Part shown: one piece after another, positions 51,866-61,434 of the stretch
Position numbering within the stretch: position 1 is the stretch's first letter
Layout of the letters: each line of letters opens with the position of its first letter
Origin: DASYTH01 sp035762905
Lineage (GTDB): Bacteria > Actinomycetota > Actinomycetes > Mycobacteriales > Pseudonocardiaceae
DNA: 64,000 nucleotides
Assembly (NCBI RefSeq): GCF_035762905.1
Contig: NZ_DASUCC010000040.1
Span: 11,502 to 75,501 of the forward strand
Direction: 5' to 3'
The notes under the pieces: model-generated
Told to the model about the DNA's origin: nothing
The model's input: only the letters and a program-made list of their open reading frames with translations
Databases searched by the model: none
Translations under genes and position numbers: made by a program

Positions 51866-52921
51866 GGTGGACTGCGCGGCGCCGCGGCGGTGCGACCAGA
51901 TGTCGCGCAGGATCAGCTGGATGATCCCGGCGGCCGGGATGGCGAGCAGGGCGCCGAGGATGCCGAGCAGTTCGGCGCCGATCAGGATCGCCACGATCAC
52001 GGTGAGCGGGTTCAGCTTGACCGTGCGGGAGAACACGAACGGCTGCAGCACGTGGTTCTCCAACTGTTGGTACAGCACGAAGAACACGATCACGATGATG
52101 CCGGCCGGTACCGAGTGGATGAACCCGGCGATCCCGGCCACCAGCGCGCCGAGCGTCGCGCCGACCAGCGGGATCAGGTCGGCGATCGCCACGAACAGGG
52201 CGATCAGCTCGGCGAACGGCACCCCGAGCAGCTTCAGCACCACGTAGGTCAGCACGCCGCAGATCACGCTGATGATCAGGTTCCCGGTGATGTACTCGGT
52301 CACCGTGCGGGCGCAGGCCTTTCCGAGCCGACGCAGCCGCTCGGCGCGCCGCGGCTGCAGCAGCCCCAGCCCGCCGTCGATCACCTTCGGACCTTCGAGC
52401 ACGGCCAGGAAGGACAGCACGATGATCGCGATCGTGGCGATGATCCCGGTCGCCACGGCGCGCAGCAGGTTCAGCGCCGGCTCGCTCAGTCCGGTCGCGA
52501 CCTCGCGGATCCGGCTCTCGTTCTGCTGCACGAACTCCAGCGCGTTCACCCGGACGAGGATCTCGCCGACCGGGCCGCGGCCGGCCCGCGCCTCGGAGAT
52601 CAGCTGCGGCAGCTGGCCGGCGAGTTGGCTGCCCTGCTGGGCCAGCGGAACGGCGAACGCCGCGAGCAGACCGGCGATCGCGCCGAGCACGACCACGAAC
52701 ACCAGCAGGGTCGCCGGCAGCCGGTGGCCCCGGGTCACCCGGCGCTGCACCCAGTCGACCGCCGGGTACAGCGCGGCGGTGAGGAACACGGCGATGACCA
52801 TCCAGATGAGCACCCGCTGCACCCGGAGCACGATCAGGATCGCCACCAGGGTGGCCAGCACCAGGCCGATGGCGATCAGGACGACCCGGGCGACGGCCCG
52901 GTCACGCACCTCACCAGTCAC
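51761..52921 (-). CDS. AI-2E family membrane transporter
   Basis: This ~386-residue protein has seven or eight hydrophobic segments. The family's C-terminal signature is visible: DLIPLVGATLGALVAGIAGF, FVLYQQLENHVLQPFVFSRT and LNPLTVIVAILIGAELLGILG. Members export small molecules, ions or the autoinducer AI-2; the specificity here is unknown. A GTG at 52921 is proposed and one at 52909 is an alternative, neither with a strong ribosome-binding site. The hydrophilic tail (HRAEHAGNDRERDHAKAADD) lies within the overlap with the convergent GNAT gene. Confidence 0.85.
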   Translation of the reverse strand: MTGEVRDRAVARVVLIAIGLVLATLVAILIVLRVQRVLIWMVIAVFLTAALYPAVDWVQRRVTRGHRLPATLLVFVVVLGAIAGLLAAFAVPLAQQGSQLAGQLPQLISEARAGRGPVGEILVRVNALEFVQQNESRIREVATGLSEPALNLLRAVATGIIATIAIIVLSFLAVLEGPKVIDGGLGLLQPRRAERLRRLGKACARTVTEYITGNLIISVICGVLTYVVLKLLGVPFAELIALFVAIADLIPLVGATLGALVAGIAGFIHSVPAGIIVIVFFVLYQQLENHVLQPFVFSRTVKLNPLTVIVAILIGAELLGILGALLAIPAAGIIQLILRDIWSHRRGAAQSTSPLLVANAAVAGHRAEHAGNDRERDHAKAADDGG

Positions 52922-53089
52922 CCAGCAGAAATAGCCAGCCTGGCAGTTCGGAAACCCGGTGCCGAGGCGATTTCGCCGAGCCGGTGAATGCCGACCGGGA
53001 CCATGGTGGTCCCGACCGAGGGCACCCGGGTCCCGATTCTGGCTGATCGGCTGAGGCGGCGCGCCCCGGCGGCCAACTAGTTTCGGCGC

Positions 53090-54706
53090 ATGGGAAGGCA
53101 CCATCGCTGGCTGCTCGCGCTGTTCGGGGCGGCGTTCGTCGTGGATTTCGTGGTGGCCAGGCTGACCGGGGCCGGGGCGCACCTGCTCGGGGCGGCGGGA
53201 ATGCTGGTGTGCGTCGCGATCGGGTTGCGCCGGCCGGGGGTGGCCGCCGGGATCGCGGCCGGGGTGCTGGCGATCTCCGCACAGGTGGACGCCGGGACAC
53301 CTCCGGGGTGGGTCGGCATCGAAGGGTTGGGCCTGTCCGAGGTGCTGGCCGGCGTGGCGCTGCTGGTGCTGCTGTGCTGGCGCGAGCCGCCGCGGGTGGC
53401 GGCCGCCGGGGTCGCGGCGCTGGTGCTCGGCTGCCTGGCCGCGACCGGTCTGCGGGCCGAGTTCCCGCCGGACGGGCGCACGCTCTCGTTCGGGTTCGCG
53501 GTGCTGGTGTGCGGGACGGCGGCGGGGTGGTACCTGCGCCGGCCGGTGCGCTCCGATTGGGACGTTCTGCTGCGCCGGCAGTGGCCGCTGGTCGCGGTGC
53601 TGGCCGTGCTGCTGCTGGTCGGGGTGGACGGTTCGGGCGATCACCTGTGGCTGCCGGGCCTCGGGGCCGCTCTGGTCTCGGCGGTGTGCGCGGTGCTGGC
53701 CCCGCGCAGCCCGGTGCGCGCGGCGCTGACCACCGCGGCCGTCACCGGCATCCTGGCGGTGCCGGGGTTTGCCGAGCCGCTGCTGCGCCCGGTGAGCGGC
53801 CTGGTCACCGTGCACGTGTTGCCGTCACCGTTCGTGCCGGTCCTGACCGCGGCGACCGTCGTGCTGATCCTGACCGTGGTGCGGTACGCGCGTCCGCTCC
53901 GGGCGGCGGTCGCCACGGCGGCGCTGGCGGTGGCCGGTACCGGGCCGGTCACGGTGTTCGAGGCTCGGATGTATCTCGTGATCTCGCTGGGGATTGCGGT
54001 GTTTGCCGCGGTGGTCGCCGGGCTGTGGCTGCGCGCCCAGGACAGGGAGCACACCCGGTCGGTGACCGGGGCCCGGCAGGCCGAGCGGCTGGCCCTGGCC
54101 CGCGAGCTGCATGACGTGGTCGCGCACCACGTGACCGGAATCGTCGTCGCGGCCCAGGCCGCCCGGCTGGTGGCCGACCGGGATCCGGCGGTCGCAACCG
54201 GCGCGCTCGAGAAGATCGAGAGCAGCGGGGAGGAGGCGCTGACCGCGATGCGCCGGCTGGTCGGCAGCCTGCGCGGAGCCGACGTGGCCGGCAGTTCGAC
54301 GGCGACCGCGACCGGGGACCTGGCCGCGGACATCCGGGCACTGGTGGCCGGGTTCACCGGCCCCACCGTCCACTTGGAACTCGACCTGCCGGCGACACTG
54401 CCGCACGAGATGGGCCGCTCGGTGCTGCGCCTGGTGCAGGAGTCGCTGACCAACGTCGCCAAGCACGCGCGCGGCGCCACGTCGGTGTTCGTCGGGATCA
54501 CCGAGGGCCGCGGCGAGTTCGGCCCCGAGCTGCACCTGTTCGTCAACGACGACGGCAGGTCCGACCCGGCCGCCCGGTCCGAGGGGTACGGCCTGGTCGG
54601 CATGCGCGAGCGGGTGGAACTGCTCGGCGGCTGGTTCGGCGCCGGCCCGGCCGGCGACGGCGGCTGGGTGGTGAAGGTGGCGCTGCCGCTGTGGGAGGCG
54701 CCGTGA
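53090..54706 (+). CDS. Sensor histidine kinase (HisKA_3, NarL-type partner)
   Basis: This 538-residue membrane sensor has about ten hydrophobic segments within residues 1-320, with little extracellular loop, so it probably senses membrane or intracellular cues. The dimerisation/phosphoacceptor box is RELHDVVAHHVTGIVV with His341. A HATPase_c domain follows (LRLVQESLTNVAKHA as N-box, then GYGLVGMRERVELLGG). The stop overlaps the response-regulator GTG by four bases. Confidence 0.92.
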   Translation: MGRHHRWLLALFGAAFVVDFVVARLTGAGAHLLGAAGMLVCVAIGLRRPGVAAGIAAGVLAISAQVDAGTPPGWVGIEGLGLSEVLAGVALLVLLCWREPPRVAAAGVAALVLGCLAATGLRAEFPPDGRTLSFGFAVLVCGTAAGWYLRRPVRSDWDVLLRRQWPLVAVLAVLLLVGVDGSGDHLWLPGLGAALVSAVCAVLAPRSPVRAALTTAAVTGILAVPGFAEPLLRPVSGLVTVHVLPSPFVPVLTAATVVLILTVVRYARPLRAAVATAALAVAGTGPVTVFEARMYLVISLGIAVFAAVVAGLWLRAQDREHTRSVTGARQAERLALARELHDVVAHHVTGIVVAAQAARLVADRDPAVATGALEKIESSGEEALTAMRRLVGSLRGADVAGSSTATATGDLAADIRALVAGFTGPTVHLELDLPATLPHEMGRSVLRLVQESLTNVAKHARGATSVFVGITEGRGEFGPELHLFVNDDGRSDPAARSEGYGLVGMRERVELLGGWFGAGPAGDGGWVVKVALPLWEAP

Positions 54707-55347
54707 TCCGGGTGCTGATCGCCGACGACCAGGAGATGGTCCGCACCGGCTTCCGCACGATCCTGGCGGAGCAGGACGACATCGAGGTGGTCGCCGACGT
54801 GGCCGACGGCGCCGAGGCGGTGCGCCGGGCCCGGAAGCTGCGGCCGGACGTGTGCCTGCTGGACATCCGGATGCCGGGCATGGACGGGCTGGACGCGACC
54901 CGGGCGCTGGCCGGGCCGGGGGTGGCCGACCCGTTGCGGGTCGTCGTGGTCACCACGTTCGACCTGGACGAGTACGTGCACCGCGCACTGTCCAACGGCG
55001 CCAGCGGTTTCCTGCTCAAGGACGCCGGGCCGGCACTGCTCACCGAGGCCGTGCGCGCGGCGGCCCGCGGCGACGCGCTGGTCTCGCCGCGGATCACCGT
55101 GCGGCTGCTGCGGCACTTCGCCCGGACCGGCGGTGCGACCGACCGTCCGGCCGAGCCGCTCACCGGCCGGGAGCTGGACGTGGCACGGGCGGTCGCGCGC
55201 GGGCTGACCAACGGCGAGGTCGGCACCGAGCTGTACCTCTCCCTGTCCACCGTGAAAACCCACCTGGCCGCGGTGCAGGTCAAGATCGGCGCCCGCAACC
55301 GCGTCGAGGTGGCCGCCTGGGCCTGGCGAACCGGACTGATGAACTAG
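54703..55347 (+). CDS. NarL/FixJ-family response regulator
   Basis: This 214-residue regulator has a receiver domain with acidic pair Asp8-Asp9, phosphoacceptor Asp54 (CLLDIRMPGMDG), Thr/Ser (VVVTTFD) and Lys (FLLKDAG). A C-terminal LuxR-type HTH follows (LTGRELDVARAVARGLTNGE, then LSTVKTHLAAVQVKIGARNR). The GTG at 54703 has GGGAGG upstream and overlaps the kinase stop. Its TAG shares bases with the stop of the convergent molybdopterin oxidoreductase gene (CTAG at 55344-55347). The target genes are unknown. Confidence 0.93.
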   Translation: MIRVLIADDQEMVRTGFRTILAEQDDIEVVADVADGAEAVRRARKLRPDVCLLDIRMPGMDGLDATRALAGPGVADPLRVVVVTTFDLDEYVHRALSNGASGFLLKDAGPALLTEAVRAAARGDALVSPRITVRLLRHFARTGGATDRPAEPLTGRELDVARAVARGLTNGEVGTELYLSLSTVKTHLAAVQVKIGARNRVEVAAWAWRTGLMN

Positions 55348-57551
55348 GAAACCCGGCGGAGCCGGACGGGAACGCCGTTGAACACGGCGTTGCCGGACAG
55401 CACGTCCAGGTCCCGCTCCGAGGTGAGGGCGTTGGCGTTGACGCCGGCGTGCTCGGCGGCGACCCGTTGCGGGCTGCCGGCGTGGCCCCAGCCGTGCGGC
55501 AGGCTGACCACCCCGGGCATGATCCGGTCGGTGGGTTCGACCGGCACGGTCAGCTCGCCGGCCGCGGAGCTGAGCACGGCGTGCTCGCCGAGGCCGAGCC
55601 GGGCCACGTCGTCGGGATGGACGTGCAGGGTGCACCGGTTGCTGCCGCCGACGAGCGTGGACACGTTGTGCAGCCAGCTGTTGTTCGAGCGCAGCTGGCG
55701 CCGGCCGATCAGCAGCAACTCCGGGGCGGCGTCCTCGAGCGTGGCGCGCAGCCGGGCGACGTCGGCGACCAGCGGCGGCGCGACCAGCTCCACCCGGCCG
55801 GATGCGGTGCACAGCAGCTCCTTCAGCCGCGGCTCCAGCGGGCCGAGATCGATGCCGCTCGGGTTGGCCAGCAGGTCGGGCAGGGTCAGGCCGTACGGGC
55901 CGAGTCGCAGCAGTGCGTCCAGGAACAGCTCGGGGGCGCTGTCGCCGTGCAGTTCGGCGCGCAGCTCGGCCACGTCCCGGCCCTCGAACGGCGAACCGGG
56001 CATCGCCGTGGCACCGCCGAGCACCTGCGCCAGGATCGCCTCGTCCAGCACCGACGGCGGGGTCTGCGCGCCGGCGCCGGACGCGATCAGCGTCAACCGG
56101 GCCAGAATCTCGGCCTCGGAGCGCTGATCCGGTTCCAGCGGGAGGATCGGCGGGGAGAACCTGGTGTAGTTGCGAACCGTCACGATCTGCAGCAGGAAGT
56201 CGTAGTGCGGCGACTGCAGGATCCGGGGTGGCGGCAGGATCACGTCGGCGTGCCTGGTGGTCTCGTTGAGGTACGGGTCGACGCACACCATGAACTCGAG
56301 GTCGTCGAACGCCCGGTCCAGCCGGGGTCCGTTGGGCGCGGAGAGCACCAGGTTGCCGGCGATCACCACCATGGCCCGGACCTGGCCCGGTCCCGGGGTC
56401 TCGATCTCGTCGGCCAGCGTGGCCACCGGGAACTCGCCGAGCACCTCGGGCAGCCCGCGCACCCGGCTGTGCCAGGCGCCGGTGGCGAACGGCTGCCCGG
56501 CGCGGAAGATCTCCGCCGCCGCGGTCCGGGTGAACATCGCGCCACCGGGTGCGTCCAGGTTGCCGGTCAGGATGTTGACCACGTCCACCAGCCACTGGGT
56601 GAGCGTGCCGAACGCCGCGGTCGAGGTGCCGATCCGCGAGTACACGACCGCGGTCGGCGCCGCGGCCAGTTCCCTTGCCAGCGGCGGGATCGCCTCGGCC
56701 GGCACGCCGCAGACCCGGGCCGCCGCCTCCGGGGTGAACGGCTCGACCAGCGCGGCCAGCTCGTCAAGGCCGGCCACCTCGAGGTCCACGGTGGTCAGCT
56801 TCTCGGTGATCAGCGTGCGCACCATGGCCAGCAACAGATACGGGTCGGTGCCCGGCCGGATGAACAGGTGCTGGTCGGCGAACTCGGCGGTGCGCGTGCG
56901 GCGCGGGTCCACCACGACGATCTTGCCGCCGCGGGCGCGCAATGCCTTGAGCCGGGCCGGGAAGTTGGGCGCGGCGCACAGGGATCCGTGAGATTCCAAC
57001 GGGTTCGCGCCGATGATCAGCAGATGGTCGGTGCGGTCGACGTCCGGAATCCCGATGGCGAACGCGTCGCCGAACAGCAGCCCGCTGGCGACGTGCTTGG
57101 GCATCTGGTCGATCGTGCTCGCCGAGTAGATATTGCGGGTGCCCAGCGCCTGGGTCAGCGGCTGGCGGTACATGAACCCGGACATGGTGTGGTAAGTGGG
57201 GTTGCCGAAGTACACGCCGAGCGCGTCCCGGCCGTGCGTGCCGATCACCCGGGACAGGCCGTCGTCGACCGCCTGGAACGCCTCGTCCCAGCCGGCTTCC
57301 CGCCAGCCGTCGCCGGTGCGGATCAGCGGGGTGCGCAACCGGTCCGGGTCCTCGTCGATGCGCCCGAGGCTGGCGCCCTTCGGACAGATGTAGCCCGTGG
57401 AGAACGGGTCATCCTGGTCGCCCTTGACCGACTCGACCCTACCGGCGTCGGTGAGGGTCAGCCGCAGGCCGCAGACGGCGTCGCAGATGGGGCAGGTGCG
57501 GTATGCGGTCTTCACCGACCAAGGGTCGGCGCGGCCGGGCCGGGCCGGCAT
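55344..57551 (-). CDS. Molybdopterin-dependent oxidoreductase, [4Fe-4S]-containing (second)
   Basis: This 735-residue protein is of the DMSO-reductase/formate-dehydrogenase superfamily. The N-terminal cluster motif is Cys20-x2-Cys23-x3-Cys27 ... Cys56 (CPICDAVCG, YICPKGA). Molybdopterin regions follow (IIGANPLESHGS, VVVDPRRTRTAEFAD), and the C-terminal domain carries CTLHVHPDDVARLGLGEHA. At the usual Mo-ligand region it reads STIDQMPKHVASG, without Cys or Sec. There is no Tat signal. Substrate and partner are unknown. It is unrelated in detail to the other molybdopterin protein here. A GTG at 57515 is an alternative start. Confidence 0.88.
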   Translation of the reverse strand: MPARPGRADPWSVKTAYRTCPICDAVCGLRLTLTDAGRVESVKGDQDDPFSTGYICPKGASLGRIDEDPDRLRTPLIRTGDGWREAGWDEAFQAVDDGLSRVIGTHGRDALGVYFGNPTYHTMSGFMYRQPLTQALGTRNIYSASTIDQMPKHVASGLLFGDAFAIGIPDVDRTDHLLIIGANPLESHGSLCAAPNFPARLKALRARGGKIVVVDPRRTRTAEFADQHLFIRPGTDPYLLLAMVRTLITEKLTTVDLEVAGLDELAALVEPFTPEAAARVCGVPAEAIPPLARELAAAPTAVVYSRIGTSTAAFGTLTQWLVDVVNILTGNLDAPGGAMFTRTAAAEIFRAGQPFATGAWHSRVRGLPEVLGEFPVATLADEIETPGPGQVRAMVVIAGNLVLSAPNGPRLDRAFDDLEFMVCVDPYLNETTRHADVILPPPRILQSPHYDFLLQIVTVRNYTRFSPPILPLEPDQRSEAEILARLTLIASGAGAQTPPSVLDEAILAQVLGGATAMPGSPFEGRDVAELRAELHGDSAPELFLDALLRLGPYGLTLPDLLANPSGIDLGPLEPRLKELLCTASGRVELVAPPLVADVARLRATLEDAAPELLLIGRRQLRSNNSWLHNVSTLVGGSNRCTLHVHPDDVARLGLGEHAVLSSAAGELTVPVEPTDRIMPGVVSLPHGWGHAGSPQRVAAEHAGVNANALTSERDLDVLSGNAVFNGVPVRLRRVS

Positions 57552-57563
57552 CTTCCCGCGTGC

Positions 57564-59399
57564 TCAATTTCGGGCGCCGGCCTCGATCTCCGATTCGGCG
57601 TCGCTGTCCAGGAACCCACCGGACTGGTGCCGCCAGAGCCGGGCGTAGTCGCCGTCCAGCGCGAGCAGTTCGTTGTGCGTGCCCTGCTCGATGATCCGGC
57701 CGCGGTCGAGCACGACCAGCCGGTCCATCCGCACCACGGTGCTCAGCCGGTGTGCCACCACGAGCGCGGTGCGGCCGGCCATCAGCGTCCAGAGCGCTTG
57801 CTGGACAAGGATCTCGCTTTCCGAGTCGAGCGCGCTGGTGGCCTCGTCGAGCAGCAGGATCGGCGCGTCGCGCAGGATGGCGCGGGCCAGCGCGACTCGC
57901 TGGCGCTGCCCGCCGGAGAGCTTCACGCCGCGCTCGCCGACCAGGGTGTCGAACCCGTCCGGCAGGTCCTCGACGAACTCGGTGACGTGCGCCGCCCGCG
58001 CGGCGCGGAGGATCTCGTCGTCGCTGGCGCCGGGGCGGGCGAAGGCGATGTTGTCCCGCAGGGTCCGGTGGAACATCGCCGGATCCTGTGGCACATAAGC
58101 GATCAGGCTGCGCAGGTCGGCCTGGCGCAGCCGGGCGATGTCCTGGCCGCCGATCAGGATGCGGCCGGCGTCGACGTCCATCAGCCGCAGCAGCAACCGG
58201 GTGAGCGTGCTCTTGCCGCCGCCGGACCGGCCGACCAGGCCGATTCTGGTGCCGCTCGGCACGGTCAGGTCGAGCCCGGTGAACAGCGGCGGCGTGCCGG
58301 CGTGGGCGAAGTTGACCCGCTCGAACCGGATGTCCGCCGCGGCCGGGCGCAGCGGCTCCGGCGTGACCGGGTCGAGCACGGTCGGCGGGCGCAGCAGCAA
58401 CTCGGTGAACTGGGCCGCCTCGGTCAGCGAGCTCTCCAGCCGGCGGTAGATCTGGTTGAACTCGAACATGATCCGGGTGGCGTTGGAGTAGTAGGTGAAG
58501 GTCACCACGATCGCCTCGATGCCGAGCCCGCCGCCGAGGGTGACCGCCAGGAACAGGCCGAGGGCGTTGGTGAGCACCGAGATCGGCGCGACCACCATGT
58601 CGATCCGAAGGTTGGCGTAGTCCCAGGAGCGGATGGCCAGCCGGCGCTGCTCGGCCACCCGGGTGCGGTGCTCGGCCGCCTCTCGGTCCTCGGCGGCGAA
58701 CGCGCGCACCGTGTCCATGTTCATCAGGCTGTCCGCGACGTGTCCGGACACCCGCGCGATCGCGGCCTCGCGTTGGTCGACCAGCGCCTGCCGGCGGCGC
58801 ACCAGTGGGGCGATGACCAGGCCGGTGACCACGATGAGGCCGAGCAGGACGGCGACCAGCACCGGGTCGTAGGTCCACAGCACCACCGAGGCGAAGGTGA
58901 GCGGCACGAGGCTGGCCACCACGGAGAACGCCATCGTGTCGGCGAACTCCTCGAACCGGGCCGCGAAGCTGAGCACCCGCTTGGTGAGCGAACCGGCGAA
59001 GTTGTCGTGGAAGAACGCCGCATCCTTGGCCAGCAACTCGTTCATGCCGACCACGTAAAGGTTCTCGATCCCGCGGCCGTCGGTGCGGTTGAGGCAGTGG
59101 ATGCCGACCCGCCACAGGCCCTCGCCGAACAGCAGCACCGCGGCGAAGCCGAGCACGTAGGGCAGCAGCGTGCCGGCGCCGGCCGGGCCGCCGTCGGTCA
59201 GCCGCCCGGCCAGGGCCGCCACGAACAGCGGGGCGCCGTAGAACAGGCAGAGGTTTCCCAGCGCCGGCAACATGAGCGCCGGACCGGACACCAAGGGATT
59301 GCGGAAGATCTCCCGCCGGTAGTAGCGCAGGGCCAGCATGACCGCGGTCTTGCGGGCCGGCGTGCCGCGGCCGAGCCCCTCCGCGTCGGCGCGTGCCAT
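57564..59399 (-). CDS. Type I ABC exporter (half-transporter, fused TMD-NBD)
   Basis: This 611-residue protein has a six-helix transmembrane domain (about 25-330) and a C-terminal ATPase. Walker A is GRSGGGKST near residues 389-397, Q-loop VPQDPAMFHRTL, signature LSGGQRQRVALARAIL, Walker B ILLLDEATSALD and H-loop VAHRLSTV. It should homodimerise or pair with another half-transporter, though no partner is adjacent. Drug, lipid or peptide export are possible. Its stop is 12 bases upstream of the molybdopterin gene start, so the two are probably co-transcribed. Confidence 0.92.
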   Translation of the reverse strand: MARADAEGLGRGTPARKTAVMLALRYYRREIFRNPLVSGPALMLPALGNLCLFYGAPLFVAALAGRLTDGGPAGAGTLLPYVLGFAAVLLFGEGLWRVGIHCLNRTDGRGIENLYVVGMNELLAKDAAFFHDNFAGSLTKRVLSFAARFEEFADTMAFSVVASLVPLTFASVVLWTYDPVLVAVLLGLIVVTGLVIAPLVRRRQALVDQREAAIARVSGHVADSLMNMDTVRAFAAEDREAAEHRTRVAEQRRLAIRSWDYANLRIDMVVAPISVLTNALGLFLAVTLGGGLGIEAIVVTFTYYSNATRIMFEFNQIYRRLESSLTEAAQFTELLLRPPTVLDPVTPEPLRPAAADIRFERVNFAHAGTPPLFTGLDLTVPSGTRIGLVGRSGGGKSTLTRLLLRLMDVDAGRILIGGQDIARLRQADLRSLIAYVPQDPAMFHRTLRDNIAFARPGASDDEILRAARAAHVTEFVEDLPDGFDTLVGERGVKLSGGQRQRVALARAILRDAPILLLDEATSALDSESEILVQQALWTLMAGRTALVVAHRLSTVVRMDRLVVLDRGRIIEQGTHNELLALDGDYARLWRHQSGGFLDSDAESEIEAGARN

Positions 59400-59529
59400 C
59401 CGTCCCCTCCCGCCGTCGGCCGCCTCCGCGGCCCATGCTGCCGCAGGGGCCCTGCCGGCGGCGACCGATTAACCCGCCCGGAGTGTGGACGCGGTTGCGC
59501 ACGGGCACCCGGCGGAATTGACTCGTCGC

Positions 59530-60018
59530 ATGACGGTCACCGATGAACTGCTCGCCAACAACGTCCGGTACGCGGAATCCTTCGCCGGTCCGCTGGCCCT
59601 GCCGCCGGCCAGAAACCTCGCGGTCGTCGCGTGCATGGACGCCCGGATCAACGTCTACGCCGTGCTCGGCCTGCGGGAGGGCGACGCGCACGTGATCCGC
59701 AACGCCGGCGGGGTGATCACCGAGGACGAGATCCGGTCGCTGGCGATCAGCCAGCGCCTGCTCGGCACCCGGGAGATCATCCTGATCCACCACACCGACT
59801 GCGGCATGCTCACGTTCACCGACGACGGTTTCAAGAAGTCCATTCAGGACGAGCTCGGCGTGAAGCCGGCCTGGGCCGCCGAGGCGTTCGACGACCTGGA
59901 GACCGACGTGCGCCAGTCGATCGCCCGGATCAGGAACAGCCCGTTCGTCCCGCACACGGACGCGATCCGCGGCTTCATCCTGGACATCGCCACCGGCAAG
60001 CTGAACGAGGTGACCTGA
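59530..60018 (+). CDS. Beta-class carbonic anhydrase
   Basis: This 162-residue protein has zinc ligands Cys35 (CMDARI), His88 and Cys91 (HHTDCGM), and the Asp37-Arg38 dyad. The ANNVRYAESF N-terminus and length match the short mycobacterial Rv1284-type enzymes. It interconverts CO2 and bicarbonate in the cytoplasm. ATG 59530 places the N-terminus at the family start; an upstream in-frame ATG at 59485 adds an atypical leader. It converges on the ZIP gene with a 6-bp gap. Confidence 0.92.
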   Translation: MTVTDELLANNVRYAESFAGPLALPPARNLAVVACMDARINVYAVLGLREGDAHVIRNAGGVITEDEIRSLAISQRLLGTREIILIHHTDCGMLTFTDDGFKKSIQDELGVKPAWAAEAFDDLETDVRQSIARIRNSPFVPHTDAIRGFILDIATGKLNEVT

Positions 60019-60024
60019 CGCCGG

Positions 60025-60768
60025 TCAGTCCAGTTGGGACAGACCGAACGAGGTGAGGAAGCCGGCCACGGTGATCAGCCCGATGAGCAGGTGGGCCTGC
60101 TCGAACGCCTCGGGAATCATCGTGTCGGCGATCATCGCCAGCATCGCGCCTCCGGCCAGCGCGGTGATGGTGGCGAGCAGCCCGGGCGGGGCGCCGCCGA
60201 GCGCGCCGTAGCCGAGCATCGCGGCCACCCCGCTGGCCAGCGCGATCCCGCCCCAGACGCCGAAGACGTACCGGGTGGTGCGGCCGGCCCGGCGCATCCC
60301 GGCGGCGCTGGACAATCCCTCCGGCACGTTGCTGATGAACACGGCGGCGACGGTCACCGTGCTCACCGCGCCGCCGGCCAGCAGGCTGGTGCCGATCACG
60401 ATCGACTCCGGGATGCCGTCCAGCAGCGCCCCGATCGCGATCGCGGTCCCCGAACCGGCCTCGGCCTGTTGCTGCTCACCGGAGCGCTTGCGGTGTCGGG
60501 CGCCGTACCTGGCCAGCGCCAGGTTGGCGCCGGTGTAGAGCAGTGCGCCGGCCGCAGCGCCGACCACCGTGGGCGGCATGCCGGCCAGGTCGTAAGCCTC
60601 GCCGATCAGCTCGAAGGACACCGCGGAGATCAGCACGCCGCTGCCGAACGCCATGACGCTCGCGATCACCACGGCCGGTACCCGCACCAGGTAGCCGATC
60701 AGGGCGCCGATCACCAGCGCCGATCCGGCCAGCAGCCCCCACCCGCCGGCGGCGAGCGCCGCGCTCAA
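60025..60768 (-). CDS. ZIP family metal transporter
   Basis: This 247-residue integral membrane protein has eight hydrophobic segments with a basic/Gln cytoplasmic loop (ARHRKRSGEQQQAEA). The TM4/TM5 metal site is recognised as GALLDGIPESIVIG and ISNVPEGLSSAAGM. ZIP proteins import zinc or other divalent metals. The start is TTG at 60768, overlapping the stop of the upstream regulator gene (TTGA), which indicates translational coupling to the heat-shock regulator. Confidence 0.82.
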   Translation of the reverse strand: MSAALAAGGWGLLAGSALVIGALIGYLVRVPAVVIASVMAFGSGVLISAVSFELIGEAYDLAGMPPTVVGAAAGALLYTGANLALARYGARHRKRSGEQQQAEAGSGTAIAIGALLDGIPESIVIGTSLLAGGAVSTVTVAAVFISNVPEGLSSAAGMRRAGRTTRYVFGVWGGIALASGVAAMLGYGALGGAPPGLLATITALAGGAMLAMIADTMIPEAFEQAHLLIGLITVAGFLTSFGLSQLD

Positions 60769-61430
60769 TCGCTCGGCCGTCCGGTGCGCTGATCCCGGGC
60801 GTGCCGGCGGAGCCGGTCGGTCTGCTCGGTGACCGACCTGATCCGCTCGGCCAGACCGGCGTGGCTGGTGCGCAGGTGGGTGTGCGTGTCCGCGAGCGGG
60901 GAGAGCAGCGCGGCCGGGTCGTCGTCGGCCAGCGCCGCGCCGACCAGGTCGACATGCCGCCGGGCCGGGCCCGGCAGGCCGTCGAGCGCACTGACCTGGC
61001 CGGCGAGCTGGCGCAGCACGGCGCCGTTGCGCCGGGCCCAGGCCTCGACGGCGCGATCCCCGGCGCGCCGGTCGCGTTCGGCCCGGACCCGGCCCTCGCC
61101 GGTGGCCTCACCGCTGGCGGACGGCCGCAGGCGCAGATAGCGACGTTCCGCGGCCTGCCGGCTGGTCACCCCGAGCGCCGGCGCCAGGCTCGCCCAGCTC
61201 GTCCCGCCGTCGCGCGCGGCGGCGATCAGCGTCGGCTCCCAGGACGCCAGCTCCTCGCGGAGGCGGCGCAGCACAGTCAGCGCGGCGAGCAGGTGGTCGG
61301 CATCCGGCCGCCCGCCGGCGATGTCCGCGAGCACGCTCTGGACCATGCCGACGGCTTCGGTCACCGGTGACGCGGCGCCGGTGGTCCGGCCGCGCAGCAG
61401 GTTGACCGCGGTCTCGTACACAACGTCCAC
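60765..61430 (-). CDS. RheA-like HSP18/Hsp20 transcriptional regulator
   Basis: This 221-residue protein has a helical N-terminus (AALTVLRRLREELASWEPTL), an HTH-like segment (SWASLAPALGVTSRQAAERR, then YLRLRPSA), an Arg-rich middle and a helical C-terminus. It matches proteins annotated in actinobacteria as HSP18 transcriptional regulators. Two copies of TGTCATC-N5-GATGAC(A/G) lie directly upstream in the divergent promoter, the same operator I recall for Streptomyces albus RheA. The GTG at 61430 is chosen. It autoregulates and represses hsp20, and the ZIP gene is translated with it. Confidence 0.82.
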   Translation of the reverse strand: MDVVYETAVNLLRGRTTGAASPVTEAVGMVQSVLADIAGGRPDADHLLAALTVLRRLREELASWEPTLIAAARDGGTSWASLAPALGVTSRQAAERRYLRLRPSASGEATGEGRVRAERDRRAGDRAVEAWARRNGAVLRQLAGQVSALDGLPGPARRHVDLVGAALADDDPAALLSPLADTHTHLRTSHAGLAERIRSVTEQTDRLRRHARDQRTGRPSD

Positions 61431-61434
61431 GAGA

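Noticed and set aside
54852..59546. 1564-codon open frame on the plus strand
   Set aside because: It runs antisense through the molybdopterin and ABC exporter genes and has no recognisable domain; GC-rich shadow frames are commonly open.
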